Shown: piece by piece, positions 9,014 through 18,405 of the stretch
How positions within the stretch are numbered: position 1 is the first letter of the stretch
Layout of the letters: each line of letters opens with the position of its first letter
Assembly: GCA_947478405.1 (NCBI GenBank)
Contig: CANJVX010000006.1
Location: 1-64,000, forward strand
DNA length: 64,000 bases
Reading direction: 5' to 3'
Origin: Beijerinckiaceae bacterium
GTDB lineage: Bacteria; Pseudomonadota; Alphaproteobacteria; Rhizobiales; Beijerinckiaceae
The notes under the pieces: model-generated
What the model was told of the DNA's origin: nothing
Seen by the model: only the letters and a program-made list of their open reading frames with translations
Databases searched by the model: none
Translations under genes and position numbers: made by a program

Positions 9014-11053
9014 GTGCCGCAAAATCCTTTTTTCGAAGACTGGGTCACACCCTTTGGCATCCCACCCTTCGACCGCATCACTACAGCGCATTTCCTGCCC
9101 GCATATGAAAAAGCTTTGCCCCTGCATGTGCAGGAGATTGCCGCCATCCGCGACAATCCGGCCGCTCCCACATTCCACAATACGATTGCCGCCTTTGAAA
9201 AGGCAGGTGGTGCGCTGCTGCGCATCAACAAGGTCTTCTGGAACCTGACTGGCACCGAATCCAACGATGAATTGCAAAAGGTCGAGCGTGAGATCTCGCC
9301 CGTTCTAGCGCGCCACGGCTCGGAAATTTTTCTCGACGCCAAAATACTGGCGCGGATTGAGGCCATCATTGACGGGGCGGAATGGGCCACACTCAATGAC
9401 GAGCAAAAGCGGCTCGCAGAGCGTATGCAAAAAGCATTCGTCAGTTCGGGTGCCAAACTCTCAGATAGCGAACGCGCGCGCCTGACCGAGATCACCGGGC
9501 ATCTGGCGACATTGGGAACGCAATTTGCCCAAAACATTTTGAAGGATGAGGGCGACTTTATTCTCTGGCTGGAAAAACCAGAAGATCTTTCGGGTCTCTC
9601 AACCGATTTCCTTGATGCGGCAGCAGCTCAGGCGACAGCGCGCGGGCGGGATGGCCAGCATGCTGTGGGCCTCTCGCGCGGTCAGGTCGAGACATTTCTC
9701 ACCTCATCGACGCGACCAGACCTGCGCGAGACATTGCTCAATGCCTTTCTGGCGCGCGGTGAAAATGGCGGCGAGAGCGACAATCGCGCCATCATCGCCG
9801 AAACTCTGGCGCTGCGCCATGAACGCGCGCGCCTGCTGGGTTTTGAAACCTATGCGCATTACAAGCTCGACGACACAATGGCGCAAACCCCAGAAGCCGT
9901 ACGCGACCTGCTGAACAAGGTCTGGCCGGCCGGGCGCAAGGCTGCAGAGCGCGAAGCATACAGGCTGACCGACCTCGCCAAAGAAGACGGTCAGAATGGG
10001 CCCTTCCGCAAAGCAGACTGGCGCCATTATTCCGAAAAACTGCGCCAGCGTGATTATGCAATCGAAGATCAGGAATTGCGGCCCTATTTCAAACTTTCGC
10101 GCATGATCGAAGCTGCATTTTTTGTCGCCCATAAACTCTTCGGTCTGAGCTTTGCCGAGCGCTTTGATCTGCCGCTCTACAATCCAGATGTGCGCGCTTT
10201 TGATGTGACGGATGCGCGCGGCGCCCATGTTGCGCTATTTCTGGGCGATTATTTCGCCCGTCCCTCCAAACGCGGCGGCGCCTGGATGTCAGCATTCCGC
10301 ACCCAGCAAAAGTTCGAAGGCGATATTCGCCCTATCATTGTCAATGTGCTCAACATTGCTAAGCCAGCACGCGATGCTGATCCCTTGCTCAGTATTGACG
10401 AAGCACGAACACTCTTCCATGAATTTGGCCATGCGCTGCATGGCATGCTGTCGGATGTAACTTATCCTTCTCTGGCAGGTACATCTGTCTCAACCGATTT
10501 CGTGGAACTGCCCTCGCAACTCTATGAACATTGGCTGCTGCAAGCCGATGTGCTGCGCCGCTTTGCTCGTCATGCGGAAACGGATGTCCCAATTCCCGAT
10601 GCGCTGCTCGATAAGCTGAAAGCCTCGCGTGGGTTCAATCAAGGCTTTGCGACAGTCGAATATTGCGCCTCGACTTTTGTTGATCTTGAAATGCATCTGA
10701 AAACGAACGCGGCTGTGGCTGATCCGCTTGCGTTCGAGCGGCAAGTGCTAGCCGAGATCAATATGCCTGATGCGATTTCCATGCGCCATCGCTCGCCGCA
10801 TTTCTCGCATATTTTCTCAGGCGGCCATTATGCCTCTGGCTATTATTCTTACCTCTGGTCGGAAGTGCTCGATGCCGATGCTTTCTCAGCCTTTGAGGAA
10901 ACAGGCGATATTTTCCACGCTGAAACAGCCAAACGTCTACGCACCTATATTTATAGCGCCGGCAATTTGCGCGATCCCAAAGACGCCTACCTTGCCTTTC
11001 GCGGCAAATTGCCAGGCGTTGAGGCGCTCCTGACCAAGCGCGGCCTCGCATGA
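9014..11053 (+). CDS. M3 family zinc metallopeptidase (peptidyl-dipeptidase Dcp / oligopeptidase A type)
   Basis: About 679 residues. The zinc motif HEFGHALHGML lies about two thirds along, and the following SVSTDFVELPSQLYEHW is the Dcp/OpdA-specific region that carries the third ligand Glu. The enzyme degrades short peptides in the cytoplasm or periplasm; no signal peptide is seen. The frame can also start at TTG 8999, but GTG 9014 is preceded at nine bases by GGAG and gives MPQNPFFEDWVTPFG, which matches family N-termini. Its stop overlaps the next start by four bases (ATGA), so the DCC-family gene is translationally coupled to it. Confidence 0.93.
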   Translation: MPQNPFFEDWVTPFGIPPFDRITTAHFLPAYEKALPLHVQEIAAIRDNPAAPTFHNTIAAFEKAGGALLRINKVFWNLTGTESNDELQKVEREISPVLARHGSEIFLDAKILARIEAIIDGAEWATLNDEQKRLAERMQKAFVSSGAKLSDSERARLTEITGHLATLGTQFAQNILKDEGDFILWLEKPEDLSGLSTDFLDAAAAQATARGRDGQHAVGLSRGQVETFLTSSTRPDLRETLLNAFLARGENGGESDNRAIIAETLALRHERARLLGFETYAHYKLDDTMAQTPEAVRDLLNKVWPAGRKAAEREAYRLTDLAKEDGQNGPFRKADWRHYSEKLRQRDYAIEDQELRPYFKLSRMIEAAFFVAHKLFGLSFAERFDLPLYNPDVRAFDVTDARGAHVALFLGDYFARPSKRGGAWMSAFRTQQKFEGDIRPIIVNVLNIAKPARDADPLLSIDEARTLFHEFGHALHGMLSDVTYPSLAGTSVSTDFVELPSQLYEHWLLQADVLRRFARHAETDVPIPDALLDKLKASRGFNQGFATVEYCASTFVDLEMHLKTNAAVADPLAFERQVLAEINMPDAISMRHRSPHFSHIFSGGHYASGYYSYLWSEVLDADAFSAFEETGDIFHAETAKRLRTYIYSAGNLRDPKDAYLAFRGKLPGVEALLTKRGLA

Positions 11054-11415
11054 GCGAGACACGCAAGATAATTTATTACGATGGCGCATGCCCGCTCTGC
11101 ACAATCGAGATTGCGCATTATCAAAAGCAGGACGGCGCTGAAAATCTGTGCTTTCGCGATGTATCGCGCGCGGATGAAACGCCGGGAGCCGACCTCACGC
11201 GCGAACAGGCGCTGGCGCGTTTTCACATTCGTCAGGAAGACGGGACACTGGTCTCGGGGGCGGCTGCATTTGTGGCGATTTGGGATGATTTGCCGAAATG
11301 GCGCTGGGCAGCGCGTGTCGCGCGCTTGCCCTTGGTTCTGCCTATGATGGAAATAGGCTACCGCCTTTTCTTGCCACTGCGGCCAGCGCTGGCGTGGATT
11401 GTTCGCAGGAAGTAG
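11050..11415 (+). CDS. DCC family thiol-disulfide oxidoreductase-like protein (DUF393)
   Basis: A 121-residue protein with the family signature YYDGACPLCTIEI near the N-terminus, containing the Cys-X-X-Cys pair of a thioredoxin-like fold. A hydrophobic C-terminal stretch (LPLVLPMMEIGYRLFLPL) follows. It overlaps the peptidase gene by four bases. The DCC family is named for its Asp-x-Cys-x-x-Cys motif and is presumed to act in thiol redox chemistry, but no substrate is established. Confidence 0.88.
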   Translation: MSETRKIIYYDGACPLCTIEIAHYQKQDGAENLCFRDVSRADETPGADLTREQALARFHIRQEDGTLVSGAAAFVAIWDDLPKWRWAARVARLPLVLPMMEIGYRLFLPLRPALAWIVRRK

Positions 11416-11417
11416 GA

Positions 11418-11496
11418 CGTCATTGCGTGCGAAAGCGAAGCAATCCAGGCGCCGCACCTGAGGCTTCTGGATTGCTTCGCTACGCTCGCAATGACG
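11418..11496. repeat. REP-like palindromic element, copy 1
   Basis: CGTCATTGCG...AAGCAATCCAG on the left is matched by CTGGATTGCTTCGC...CGCAATGACG on the right, giving a long hairpin with a short loop. It lies between the convergent DCC-family and TctC-like genes. Similar arms recur at 18289, 19406 and 23268. Confidence 0.85.
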
Positions 11497-11512
11497 GTGG
11501 ACCGCGCGGTGT

Positions 11513-12586
11513 TTATTCTTCCGTCTTCGCGCCTTCAAGCACTTTCAGATCGGGCTTCAGAACTGACGCATCTGCCAGCTTCTTGATGAGATGGGGCGGC
11601 GTAGCATAAACATCTTTAAATGCGGCCATCATTTCCTCACCCGTCATCGGGTTGACCTCCTGATCACTTTTTTCTGCCTCAATGATCAGATCCTTGTCCT
11701 TCATCGCCTCGTTAAAGGCCTTGCGCAAAGCAGCGACGCGATCAGCGGGCACGGCTTCAGCCACAAAGAGCGGACGACCCAATTCAAACGCTGTGAACTG
11801 GACCTTCAAAATCTGCTTGGTGTCGGCATCCTCCGCCAGATCGACAATGAGGGGTACATTTTTCAAATCCTGATGCGTGCGCAGGCCCATCTGGAAGAGG
11901 ATATTGTATTTGCCGCTTTCCACCATGTCCTTGTAATGGGGCTTGATACTTGTCCAGGAGAAGGTACCACGACCATCAACCTCACCACGTTCCATGGCGA
12001 GATTCATTTCATTGCCGCCGGGGAAACCCGCGATGACCTTAAACTTCATGCCCATCAAATTGCGAAGCACATAGGGAATGACGACACTTTCCGTGCCCAC
12101 GCCTGTGCCTGCGATCACCGCCTCGCGGTTTTTCAAATCGGCCCAGCTCTTGATGCCGGTGCGCGAATGAACGATGGCAATCGACGTGTCGGAATTGACA
12201 CTGCCGATCCAATTCAAAGTCCGCGGATCGAATTTTGCTTTTGAGGCTTGACCCAGCAGCGGCTCGAAAGGAACGCCACGCTGCGGGGCGCCAATATTGG
12301 TACCATCGGCGGGAGCCGCATTGGCGACATGGTTGGTCATGACCAGACCACCAGCGCCAGGCATGTTGCGGACCAGCACTGTCGGATTGCTGGGGATGTA
12401 TTTGCCAAGATGACGCCCCACGAGGCGCGCATTGGTGTCATAGCCACCACCTGCAGACAGGCCGACATAAATCGTGACGGTTTTTCCCTTATAGAAATCA
12501 GCAGGTGACTGGGCCGCGGCCCCTGTCGCGCTCAACGCGCTCAAAAGCACAACTACAGATCCCGACCGGCCAGCGACAGACAGCAT
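11513..12586 (-). CDS. TctC-like tripartite tricarboxylate transporter substrate-binding protein (GGGYD subgroup)
   Basis: A 357-residue periplasmic binding protein. ATG 12586 follows GGGGGGAACTATT and opens a signal peptide ending ATGAAAQ (about residue 25). The mature protein begins ADFYKGKTVTIYVGLSAGGGYD, then PSNPTVLVRNMPGAGG and DPRTLNWIGS. This GGGYD-x(3)-R pattern separates it from classic Bug/TctC proteins, which have GGSTD or similar. Such proteins deliver organic acids to a TctAB permease, but no TctA or TctB gene lies in the window. The gene stands between convergent and divergent neighbours, so its ligand has no operon clue. Confidence 0.9.
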   Translation of the reverse strand: MLSVAGRSGSVVVLLSALSATGAAAQSPADFYKGKTVTIYVGLSAGGGYDTNARLVGRHLGKYIPSNPTVLVRNMPGAGGLVMTNHVANAAPADGTNIGAPQRGVPFEPLLGQASKAKFDPRTLNWIGSVNSDTSIAIVHSRTGIKSWADLKNREAVIAGTGVGTESVVIPYVLRNLMGMKFKVIAGFPGGNEMNLAMERGEVDGRGTFSWTSIKPHYKDMVESGKYNILFQMGLRTHQDLKNVPLIVDLAEDADTKQILKVQFTAFELGRPLFVAEAVPADRVAALRKAFNEAMKDKDLIIEAEKSDQEVNPMTGEEMMAAFKDVYATPPHLIKKLADASVLKPDLKVLEGAKTEE

Positions 12587-12768
12587 AATAGTTCCCCCCA
12601 AATATTCTTATTTGGGCGATGCTAACCCGAAAAAGTCTGGGCGGAAACAGCATTAAGCCGGCTTCAGATCACAGTCTCGCGGGGAGACCCACGCTTTGGC
12701 GTTTGAAATCGGGCCCAGAGGCCTTACATGCTGCATTGCGGAAATTCACGAGACAAGGTTTGCAGCAC

Positions 12769-13881
12769 ATGGCCTATGACGCCCTCTTCCAGCCTCTCAA
12801 GCTCGGCGCACTCGCGCTGGCCCATCGCGTCGTGATGTCGCCTCTGACGCGCCTGCGGTCGCGCCAGCCAGGTAACATCCCCCAGGAGATGAATGCCGTC
12901 TATTACGGCCAGCGCGCCACCAAGGGCGGGCTCATTATTGCGGAAGCCACCGACATTTCTCTCACTGCACGCGGCTATCCCGGCGCGCCGGGCATCCATA
13001 CGGATGAACAGGTTGCGGGCTGGCAGCTGGTGACCGCGGCCGTGCATGCCAAGGGTGGTTATATTTTCGACCAGATCTGGCACACGGGTCGCATCTCGCA
13101 TTCGTCCATGCAGCCTGATGGCGTCGTGCCCTTTGCACCCTCCGCTATCGCGGCTGGCGGCAAGCATATGACTGTCACCTTCCAATCGGCGGAATTCGAA
13201 ACACCACGCGCTCTGGAGACAGCCGAAATCGCGGGCCTCATCGCCGATTTCCGCAAAGCTGCAGAAAACGCCAAAAAGGCGGGCTTTGACGGCGTCGAAG
13301 TACATGGCGCCAACGGCTACCTGATCGGCCAGTTCCTGCATGATGGTTCCAACATGCGCACCGACCAATATGGCGGCTCAATCGAGAATCGCGCGCGCTT
13401 CCTGATGGAAGTCGTCGACGAAGTGGTGAAGGTTTGGGGCGCCGATCGCGTCGGTGTGCGCTTGTCGCCATGGGGTAAAAATAATTCGCAGATCGAAAGC
13501 GATCCTTTGGCGCTCTATTCCTATGTCTGCACGCAATTGGGCCAGCGCAAGCTTGCTTATGTGCATCTGGTCGAGCCGCGCGCTGATCAAAGCACCGATG
13601 TGAATGATGCCAATGCGCCGGACGCTGCAGCCACATTCAAATCGAAATTTGGTGGCGTCGTCATCGGTGCTGGCGGCTTCAATGGCGACAGCGGCGCGCA
13701 AACCGTGGCCGACGGCAAGGCGGATGCCATTGCCTTTGGTCGTCATTACATTGCCAACCCTGATCTGGCCGAGCGCCTGCGTCTGGGGGCGGCGCTCAAC
13801 GCCTATGACCGCGCAACCTTCTATGGCGGTGGCGACAAGGGCTATACGGACTATCCAACGCTCGATGCAGCCAAGGCCTGA
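12769..13881 (+). CDS. Old yellow enzyme family alkene reductase (NADH:flavin oxidoreductase)
   Basis: A 370-residue FMN enzyme with a TIM-barrel fold: LFQPLKLGALALAHRVVMSPLTRLRS at the start (first barrel strand), HTGRISHSSMQP about residue 105, VEVHGANGYLIGQFLHD with the His-x-x-Asn pair that binds the substrate, and a C-terminal IAFGRHYIANPDL. It resembles NemA/OYE-like ene-reductases, which use NAD(P)H to reduce activated C=C bonds and nitro compounds. The open frame goes 50 codons further upstream, but homology begins at the Met at 12769 behind AAGG. A strong terminator-like hairpin follows. Confidence 0.93.
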   Translation: MAYDALFQPLKLGALALAHRVVMSPLTRLRSRQPGNIPQEMNAVYYGQRATKGGLIIAEATDISLTARGYPGAPGIHTDEQVAGWQLVTAAVHAKGGYIFDQIWHTGRISHSSMQPDGVVPFAPSAIAAGGKHMTVTFQSAEFETPRALETAEIAGLIADFRKAAENAKKAGFDGVEVHGANGYLIGQFLHDGSNMRTDQYGGSIENRARFLMEVVDEVVKVWGADRVGVRLSPWGKNNSQIESDPLALYSYVCTQLGQRKLAYVHLVEPRADQSTDVNDANAPDAAATFKSKFGGVVIGAGGFNGDSGAQTVADGKADAIAFGRHYIANPDLAERLRLGAALNAYDRATFYGGGDKGYTDYPTLDAAKA

Positions 13882-13890
13882 CCATTTTTT

Positions 13891-13925
13891 CGGGGCGATG
13901 CATAGCGTCGCCCCGATCATTTTTA
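13891..13925 (+). terminator. Intrinsic terminator after the old-yellow-enzyme gene
   Basis: An eight-base stem CGGGGCGA/TCGCCCCG with a nine-base loop is followed by ATCATTTTT. The rest of the gap to the ammonium transporter start (13926-14190) holds no recognisable gene. It should contain the transporter promoter, but no confident sigma-70 or sigma-54 element was seen. Confidence 0.75.
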
Positions 13926-14190
13926 AACCAACGCATTCTTCGTCCTCGACCCGTTTTCTGCAGTTTTAGCGCCCGCCGCGTGCAGTTTTTGCAAAAATGG
14001 GCCTCGCTTTTTCCAAAACAGCGACGCAAACTCCTTAAATGCCGCGGTATTCAGGCAAGATTAGCTATGCGCTCTTCTTAAGCAGAATAGCGCCAGACCT
14101 GTGCATTAGATTGCAGCATTGTGCTTCAGCTCTGGGCAAAAGCCCGATTTCCAACTAAAGGGCAAGAAAACGACATTCGGGAGGTCGGTC

Positions 14191-15489
14191 TTGGCCCTGC
14201 TCAATAAATCTTGCCATTTCATGCTGGTTGCTTTGTTCGCGCTCATCGCGACGAGCCCCGCAAGCGCTGCGGAAAGTACTCTGAATCAAGCCAATACTGC
14301 CTGGATTCTAACCGCATCCGCATTTGTTTTGATGATGACGCTGCCGGGCCTCGCCATGTTTTACGGCGGCCTCGTGCGCTCAAAAAATGTACTGTCCGTG
14401 CTGATGCATTGCGTCGCCATCGCCTGCCTGTCTTCTGTGCTGTGGCTGGCAATTGCCTATTCTTTCTCCTTCGGTGAAGGCTCGCCTTGGCTTGGCGGCT
14501 TCGAAAAGGCCTTCCTGCTGTCGATGGATCGCGAGGCGATGAACGGCACTTTGCCGGAAAGCGTCTTTTTCCTGTTCCAGATGACCTTTGCCATCATCAC
14601 TCCGGCGCTGATCGTGGGTGCTTTCCCTGAGCGCATCAAATTCGGCCCCGTGCTGGTCTTTTCGGGTCTGTGGCTGATCGTCGTCTATGCCCCCGTGGCC
14701 CATTGGGTCTGGGGCAATGGCTGGCTGATGAGCCGCGGCGTGATGGATTTTGCCGGCGGCCTTGTGGTGCATGCAACGGCCGGCACGTCTGCGCTGGTGA
14801 TTGCCGCGATGCTCGGCCCGCGCGACGGCTGGCCGAAAGAATTGCGCCCGCCGCATAATCCGGGACTGACCATTATCGGCGCAGGTCTGCTCTGGGTTGG
14901 CTGGTATGGCTTCAACGGCGGTAGCGCGCTGACCGCTGATGCAGCTGCCGGCAATGCCATTCTGGCCACGCATATGTCGGCTTCCGTCGCAGGCCTCGTC
15001 TGGATGGCGATTGAATGGATGCGTTTTGGCCGCCCCAGCGTGGTCGGCACGGTGACGGGCGTTGTCGCTGGTCTGGCAACAGTCACCCCGGCCTCGGGCT
15101 TTGTCAGCCCGCTGGGCGGCTGCCTTCTGGGTTTTGCTGGTGCCGTCGTCTGTTTCTTCGCGGTGGACCTCGTGAAGCACAAGATGAAGGTCGACGACAC
15201 GCTCGACGTCTTCGCCGTGCATGGCCTGGGCGGGATCCTGGGCACTGTGCTCGTGGCCTTCCTGGCCCATCCGGCGCTCAATGGAGCTGGCTTTGGCGAC
15301 AATGGCGATGCGATCACCCAGCTGAAGGTTCAGCTCATGGGTGTGGGCGCCACCGTTGCCTGGTCGGGGGCGATGACCGCTCTTCTGGTGGCCGGCATGC
15401 GCGCCACAATAGGGCTGCGGGCCTCCCCGGACGAGATCGAAGAGGGACTGGACCTTACCTCCCACGGCGAGCGCAGCTACACGCTGTGA
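14191..15489 (+). CDS. amt: Ammonium transporter, Amt family
   Basis: About 432 residues with eleven hydrophobic segments after a cleavable leader (MALLNKSCHFMLVALFALIA, cleaved near ASA). The central His pair of the pore falls in GGLVVHATAGTSALV and FAVHGLGGILGT. The open frame reaches TTG 14119, but the TTG at 14191 lies seven bases behind GGGAGG and gives a proper signal peptide; this start is inferred. It conducts ammonium or ammonia across the inner membrane. No glnK is adjacent, unlike the usual glnK-amtB pair, so this is probably a second, orphan copy. Confidence 0.95.
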   Translation: MALLNKSCHFMLVALFALIATSPASAAESTLNQANTAWILTASAFVLMMTLPGLAMFYGGLVRSKNVLSVLMHCVAIACLSSVLWLAIAYSFSFGEGSPWLGGFEKAFLLSMDREAMNGTLPESVFFLFQMTFAIITPALIVGAFPERIKFGPVLVFSGLWLIVVYAPVAHWVWGNGWLMSRGVMDFAGGLVVHATAGTSALVIAAMLGPRDGWPKELRPPHNPGLTIIGAGLLWVGWYGFNGGSALTADAAAGNAILATHMSASVAGLVWMAIEWMRFGRPSVVGTVTGVVAGLATVTPASGFVSPLGGCLLGFAGAVVCFFAVDLVKHKMKVDDTLDVFAVHGLGGILGTVLVAFLAHPALNGAGFGDNGDAITQLKVQLMGVGATVAWSGAMTALLVAGMRATIGLRASPDEIEEGLDLTSHGERSYTL

Positions 15490-15496
15490 TCTTTCC

Positions 15497-15528
15497 AAAA
15501 GGCGGTCTTCGGGCCGCCTTTTTCTTTT
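15497..15528 (+). terminator. Intrinsic terminator after amt
   Basis: GGCGG TCTTCGGG CCGCC, flanked by AAAA on the left and TTTTTCTTTT on the right, eight bases after the amt stop codon. Confidence 0.88.
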
Positions 15529-15607
15529 CGTCGTCTCGTGCATAATCACCCCTACCGAGACTGGATCGGGCCCACCAAGATGGCCCGCCACACGGGAGGA
15601 CAGGCAC

Positions 15608-16075
15608 ATGGCATCCATCACTCTGACGGTGAACGGGAGCGCTCGCACGATTGATGTGCGCGATCCTGAGAAACCGCTTCTCTACGCGATCCGCAACGAC
15701 CTTGGCCTAAAAGGCGCCAAATATGGCTGCGGTCTTGGCCAATGCGGCTCTTGCACCATACTGGTGGATGGCGAGCCCGTGCGCTCCTGCACCGTGCCGG
15801 TCTCTGCCTTTGCGGGCAAGAAGATCACCACGATCGAAGGTCTGGGCTCGCCCGAAAAGCCGCATAAAGTGCAAGCGGCCTTCATCGCCGAACAGGCAGC
15901 CCAATGCGGCTATTGCACCAATGGCATGGTGATGACCGGCGCCGCCCTGCTTGAAAAAAATCCGAAGCCCACAGCCGCGCAAGTCAAAGATGCGCTGGCA
16001 CAAAATCTCTGCCGCTGCGGTACGCATGAGCGCATCGTCGCCGCTGTGGTCAAGGCTGGAGGAGCACGCGGATGA
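15608..16075 (+). CDS. [2Fe-2S] subunit of a molybdenum hydroxylase (IorA/CoxS type)
   Basis: A 155-residue protein with the two clusters of this family. A plant-type ferredoxin site, CGLGQCGSC, lies about residues 40-50, and the C-terminal domain has CGYCTNGM and CRCGTHERI. It transfers electrons from the molybdopterin subunit encoded next, whose start overlaps its stop by four bases (ATGA). The pair has no separate FAD subunit gene, as in isoquinoline 1-oxidoreductase and some periplasmic aldehyde oxidases, which pass electrons to cytochromes. The substrate is not evident. Confidence 0.93.
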   Translation: MASITLTVNGSARTIDVRDPEKPLLYAIRNDLGLKGAKYGCGLGQCGSCTILVDGEPVRSCTVPVSAFAGKKITTIEGLGSPEKPHKVQAAFIAEQAAQCGYCTNGMVMTGAALLEKNPKPTAAQVKDALAQNLCRCGTHERIVAAVVKAGGARG

Positions 16076-18270
16076 ATATGCACACCTCGCGCCGCAATTT
16101 CCTGAAGAGCACAGGCGCTCTCTTCATCGCCATTCCCTTCGCCTCACACGTGAAAGCGCAAGGGCGCATCGCCGCCAAGACGGTTGATCCTGCACAGGTC
16201 GATGCCTATCTTGCGCTCAATGCAGATGGCACAGCAACGATCTATTCGGGCAAGGTCGATCTGGGCACCGGCCTGCGCGCGGCTTTCCCGCAAATTGCGG
16301 CGGAAGAGCTCGGCCTGCCGATCAACAAGATCAAATTGATCGAAGGCGACACTTTGCTCACCCCCGATCAAGGATCAACCTCGGGCTCAAATGGTATTCC
16401 CAAAGGCGGTATGCAATTGCGCCAAGCCGCTGCCACTGCGCGCCAAGCGCTGATCAAACTGGCTTCGGAAAAACTGGGAAAGCCTGCGAGCGAACTCGAC
16501 GCGATCAATGGCGAAGTGCGCCCGAAAGCCGGTGGTGCCGGCGTTTCATTCGCCAACCTCATCACCGACAAGGGTTTTGAGCTGAAGCTCGATGCCAAAG
16601 CGCCTGTGCGCGACCCGAAGACGCATCAAATTGTCGGCAAGCATGTGCCGCGGCCGGATATTCCGGCCAAAGCTACGGGCCGCTTTGTCTATATGCATGA
16701 TCTGGAAGTCCCGGGCATGTTGCATGGCCGCACGATCCGCCCCGACGTCATCGGCGCGGAACTCGTCTCGGTCGATGAAAGCTCGATTGCATCGATCCCC
16801 GGCGCAAAAGTCGTGCGCTTGAAAAACTTCCTTGGCGTTGTTGCGCCTGATGAATGGGATGCCGTGCGTGCTGCCAAAATGCTCAAAGCCGAATGGAAAG
16901 GCGGCGGCTTGCCGACCGATTCCACAGGGCTTCGCGATTATGTCAAAGCGCAGAAAATCAGCTCAACGGAAGCGCTCGACAAAGCGGGTGATTTCGCTGC
17001 TGCTTATGCGAGTGCACCCAAAAAACTATCGGGCGAATTCTATTGGCCAGCGCAGAGCCATGCCTCCATGGGGCCCTCATGTGCCATCGCCGATGTGAAA
17101 GAAGGCGAGGCGACCATCTGGTGTTCCTCGCAAGGCACGCATCGCTATGCCAAGCATTTCGCCACCATGCTGGACCTGCCCGCCAATAGGTTGCGCGTGC
17201 ATTATCTGGATGGTGCAGGCTGCTATGGCATGAACGGCCACGAAGATGCCGCCGCTGATGCGGCTTTCATGTCAAAGGCTGTTGGCAAGCCGGTGCGCGT
17301 GCAATGGTCGCGCGAAGATGAGCATGCGCTTGACCCGAAAGGTCCGGCACAAGTCATCACGCAGGAAGCTGCTCTGTCGGCCGATGGCAAGATAGTCGCC
17401 TGGCACACAACCATGCGCTGCCCCAAGCCCACCGCCAATCTGCCGACCATTCCCCTGCTCGCACCGGTCGAAGTCGATGCGAAACAGGTCAAAGGCATTG
17501 CCACGGGCTCGCTCTCATCAGGCGGCAAGCCGCCTTATGATGTGCCGAACCTGCTGGTCGAAGTGCATTGGCTGGAAGATACACCTCTGCGCCCATCGCA
17601 TTTGCGTGCACCGGGGAAGATCGGCAATTGCCTCGCGGTTGAAACATTCATGGATGAGCTGGCGCTGGCTGCCGGCAAAGATCCTGTCGAGTTTCGTCTT
17701 GCCTATATGTCCGATCCGCGTGGCCGCGAAGCGGTTGAGCGTGTTGCCAAACTCTTCAACTGGGACAAGCGCGTGGAACCGCGCCGCAATGGCAAGGGCC
17801 GCGGCATTGGCTATACGCAATATAAGGGCGACGAAACCTATGTCGCCATTGCCATGGAAGTGGATGTCTCGGCCGACGGGCGCATTCGCGTGACGCGTGT
17901 GGCCGCCACCCATGATTGCGGACAGATCATCTCGCCCGATGGCGTGCGCTCGCAAGTCGAGGGCTGCATTTTGCAGACCATCGGCCGCACGCTCTTCGAA
18001 GAGGTGAAGTTCGACCGCAATCATGTGACGAGCCGTGATTGGGCGAGCTATCCGATCCTCACTTTCCCCGACCTGCCGGAGATGAAGATCGAATTGATCG
18101 ACCGCCCGAATGAACCACCGCGCGGCGCGGGTGAAGCTGCAACAGCCCCAGTGGCTGCCGCACTCGCCAATGCCGTGTTTGATGCCACAGGCATTCGCCT
18201 GCGCACCGTGCCCTTCACGGCCGCGCGAATGAAGTCGGCTATGGCCGAATCGGGCGTGAAATTCGGTTAA
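16072..18270 (+). CDS. Molybdopterin-binding subunit of an aldehyde/xanthine oxidase-type hydroxylase (IorB type)
   Basis: A 732-residue protein with a twin-arginine leader (SRRNFLKSTGALF, residues 5-17, then a hydrophobic stretch ending SHVKA), so the complex is probably exported folded to the periplasm with its small subunit. Molybdopterin-binding segments include GQSHASMGPSCAIADVK-like and GAGCYGMNGHEDAAADAAF. Near the C-terminus PPRGAGEAATAPVAAAL carries the catalytic Glu of the family. Likely reaction: hydroxylation of an aldehyde or N-heterocycle with water as oxygen donor. Its cofactor could draw on the ModABC molybdate importer at 42.8-45.4 kb. Confidence 0.93.
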   Translation: MNMHTSRRNFLKSTGALFIAIPFASHVKAQGRIAAKTVDPAQVDAYLALNADGTATIYSGKVDLGTGLRAAFPQIAAEELGLPINKIKLIEGDTLLTPDQGSTSGSNGIPKGGMQLRQAAATARQALIKLASEKLGKPASELDAINGEVRPKAGGAGVSFANLITDKGFELKLDAKAPVRDPKTHQIVGKHVPRPDIPAKATGRFVYMHDLEVPGMLHGRTIRPDVIGAELVSVDESSIASIPGAKVVRLKNFLGVVAPDEWDAVRAAKMLKAEWKGGGLPTDSTGLRDYVKAQKISSTEALDKAGDFAAAYASAPKKLSGEFYWPAQSHASMGPSCAIADVKEGEATIWCSSQGTHRYAKHFATMLDLPANRLRVHYLDGAGCYGMNGHEDAAADAAFMSKAVGKPVRVQWSREDEHALDPKGPAQVITQEAALSADGKIVAWHTTMRCPKPTANLPTIPLLAPVEVDAKQVKGIATGSLSSGGKPPYDVPNLLVEVHWLEDTPLRPSHLRAPGKIGNCLAVETFMDELALAAGKDPVEFRLAYMSDPRGREAVERVAKLFNWDKRVEPRRNGKGRGIGYTQYKGDETYVAIAMEVDVSADGRIRVTRVAATHDCGQIISPDGVRSQVEGCILQTIGRTLFEEVKFDRNHVTSRDWASYPILTFPDLPEMKIELIDRPNEPPRGAGEAATAPVAAALANAVFDATGIRLRTVPFTAARMKSAMAESGVKFG

Positions 18271-18288
18271 TCAGAGCTCAGCCCTTCT

Positions 18289-18393
18289 CGTCCTTGCGAG
18301 GAGGGCTGAAAGCTCGACGCGGCAATCCATAGCGACTTACTCAACAGCATGGGCGCTATGGATTGCCGCGTCGCTTTGCTCCTCGCAATGACG
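18289..18393. repeat. REP-like palindromic element, copy 2 (divergent)
   Basis: Arms CGTCCTTGCGAGGAG...GCGGCAATCCATAGCG and CGCTATGGATTGCCGCG...CTCCTCGCAATGACG form an imperfect hairpin with a central loop. It ends 12 bases before the start codon at 18406, so the leader of that gene is partly repeat. Confidence 0.8.
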
Positions 18394-18405
18394 AAAGAAA
18401 AATCC

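Noticed and set aside
14095-14125. Possible sigma-54 promoter before amt (TGTGCATTAGATTGCA)
   Set aside because: The GG/GC pair spacing and flanks do not fit TGGCAC-N5-TTGC well enough.
14380-15648. 422-codon open frame on the minus strand
   Set aside because: It lies opposite the amt gene; the translated product is His/Arg/Gln-rich without family features, as expected of an antisense shadow.
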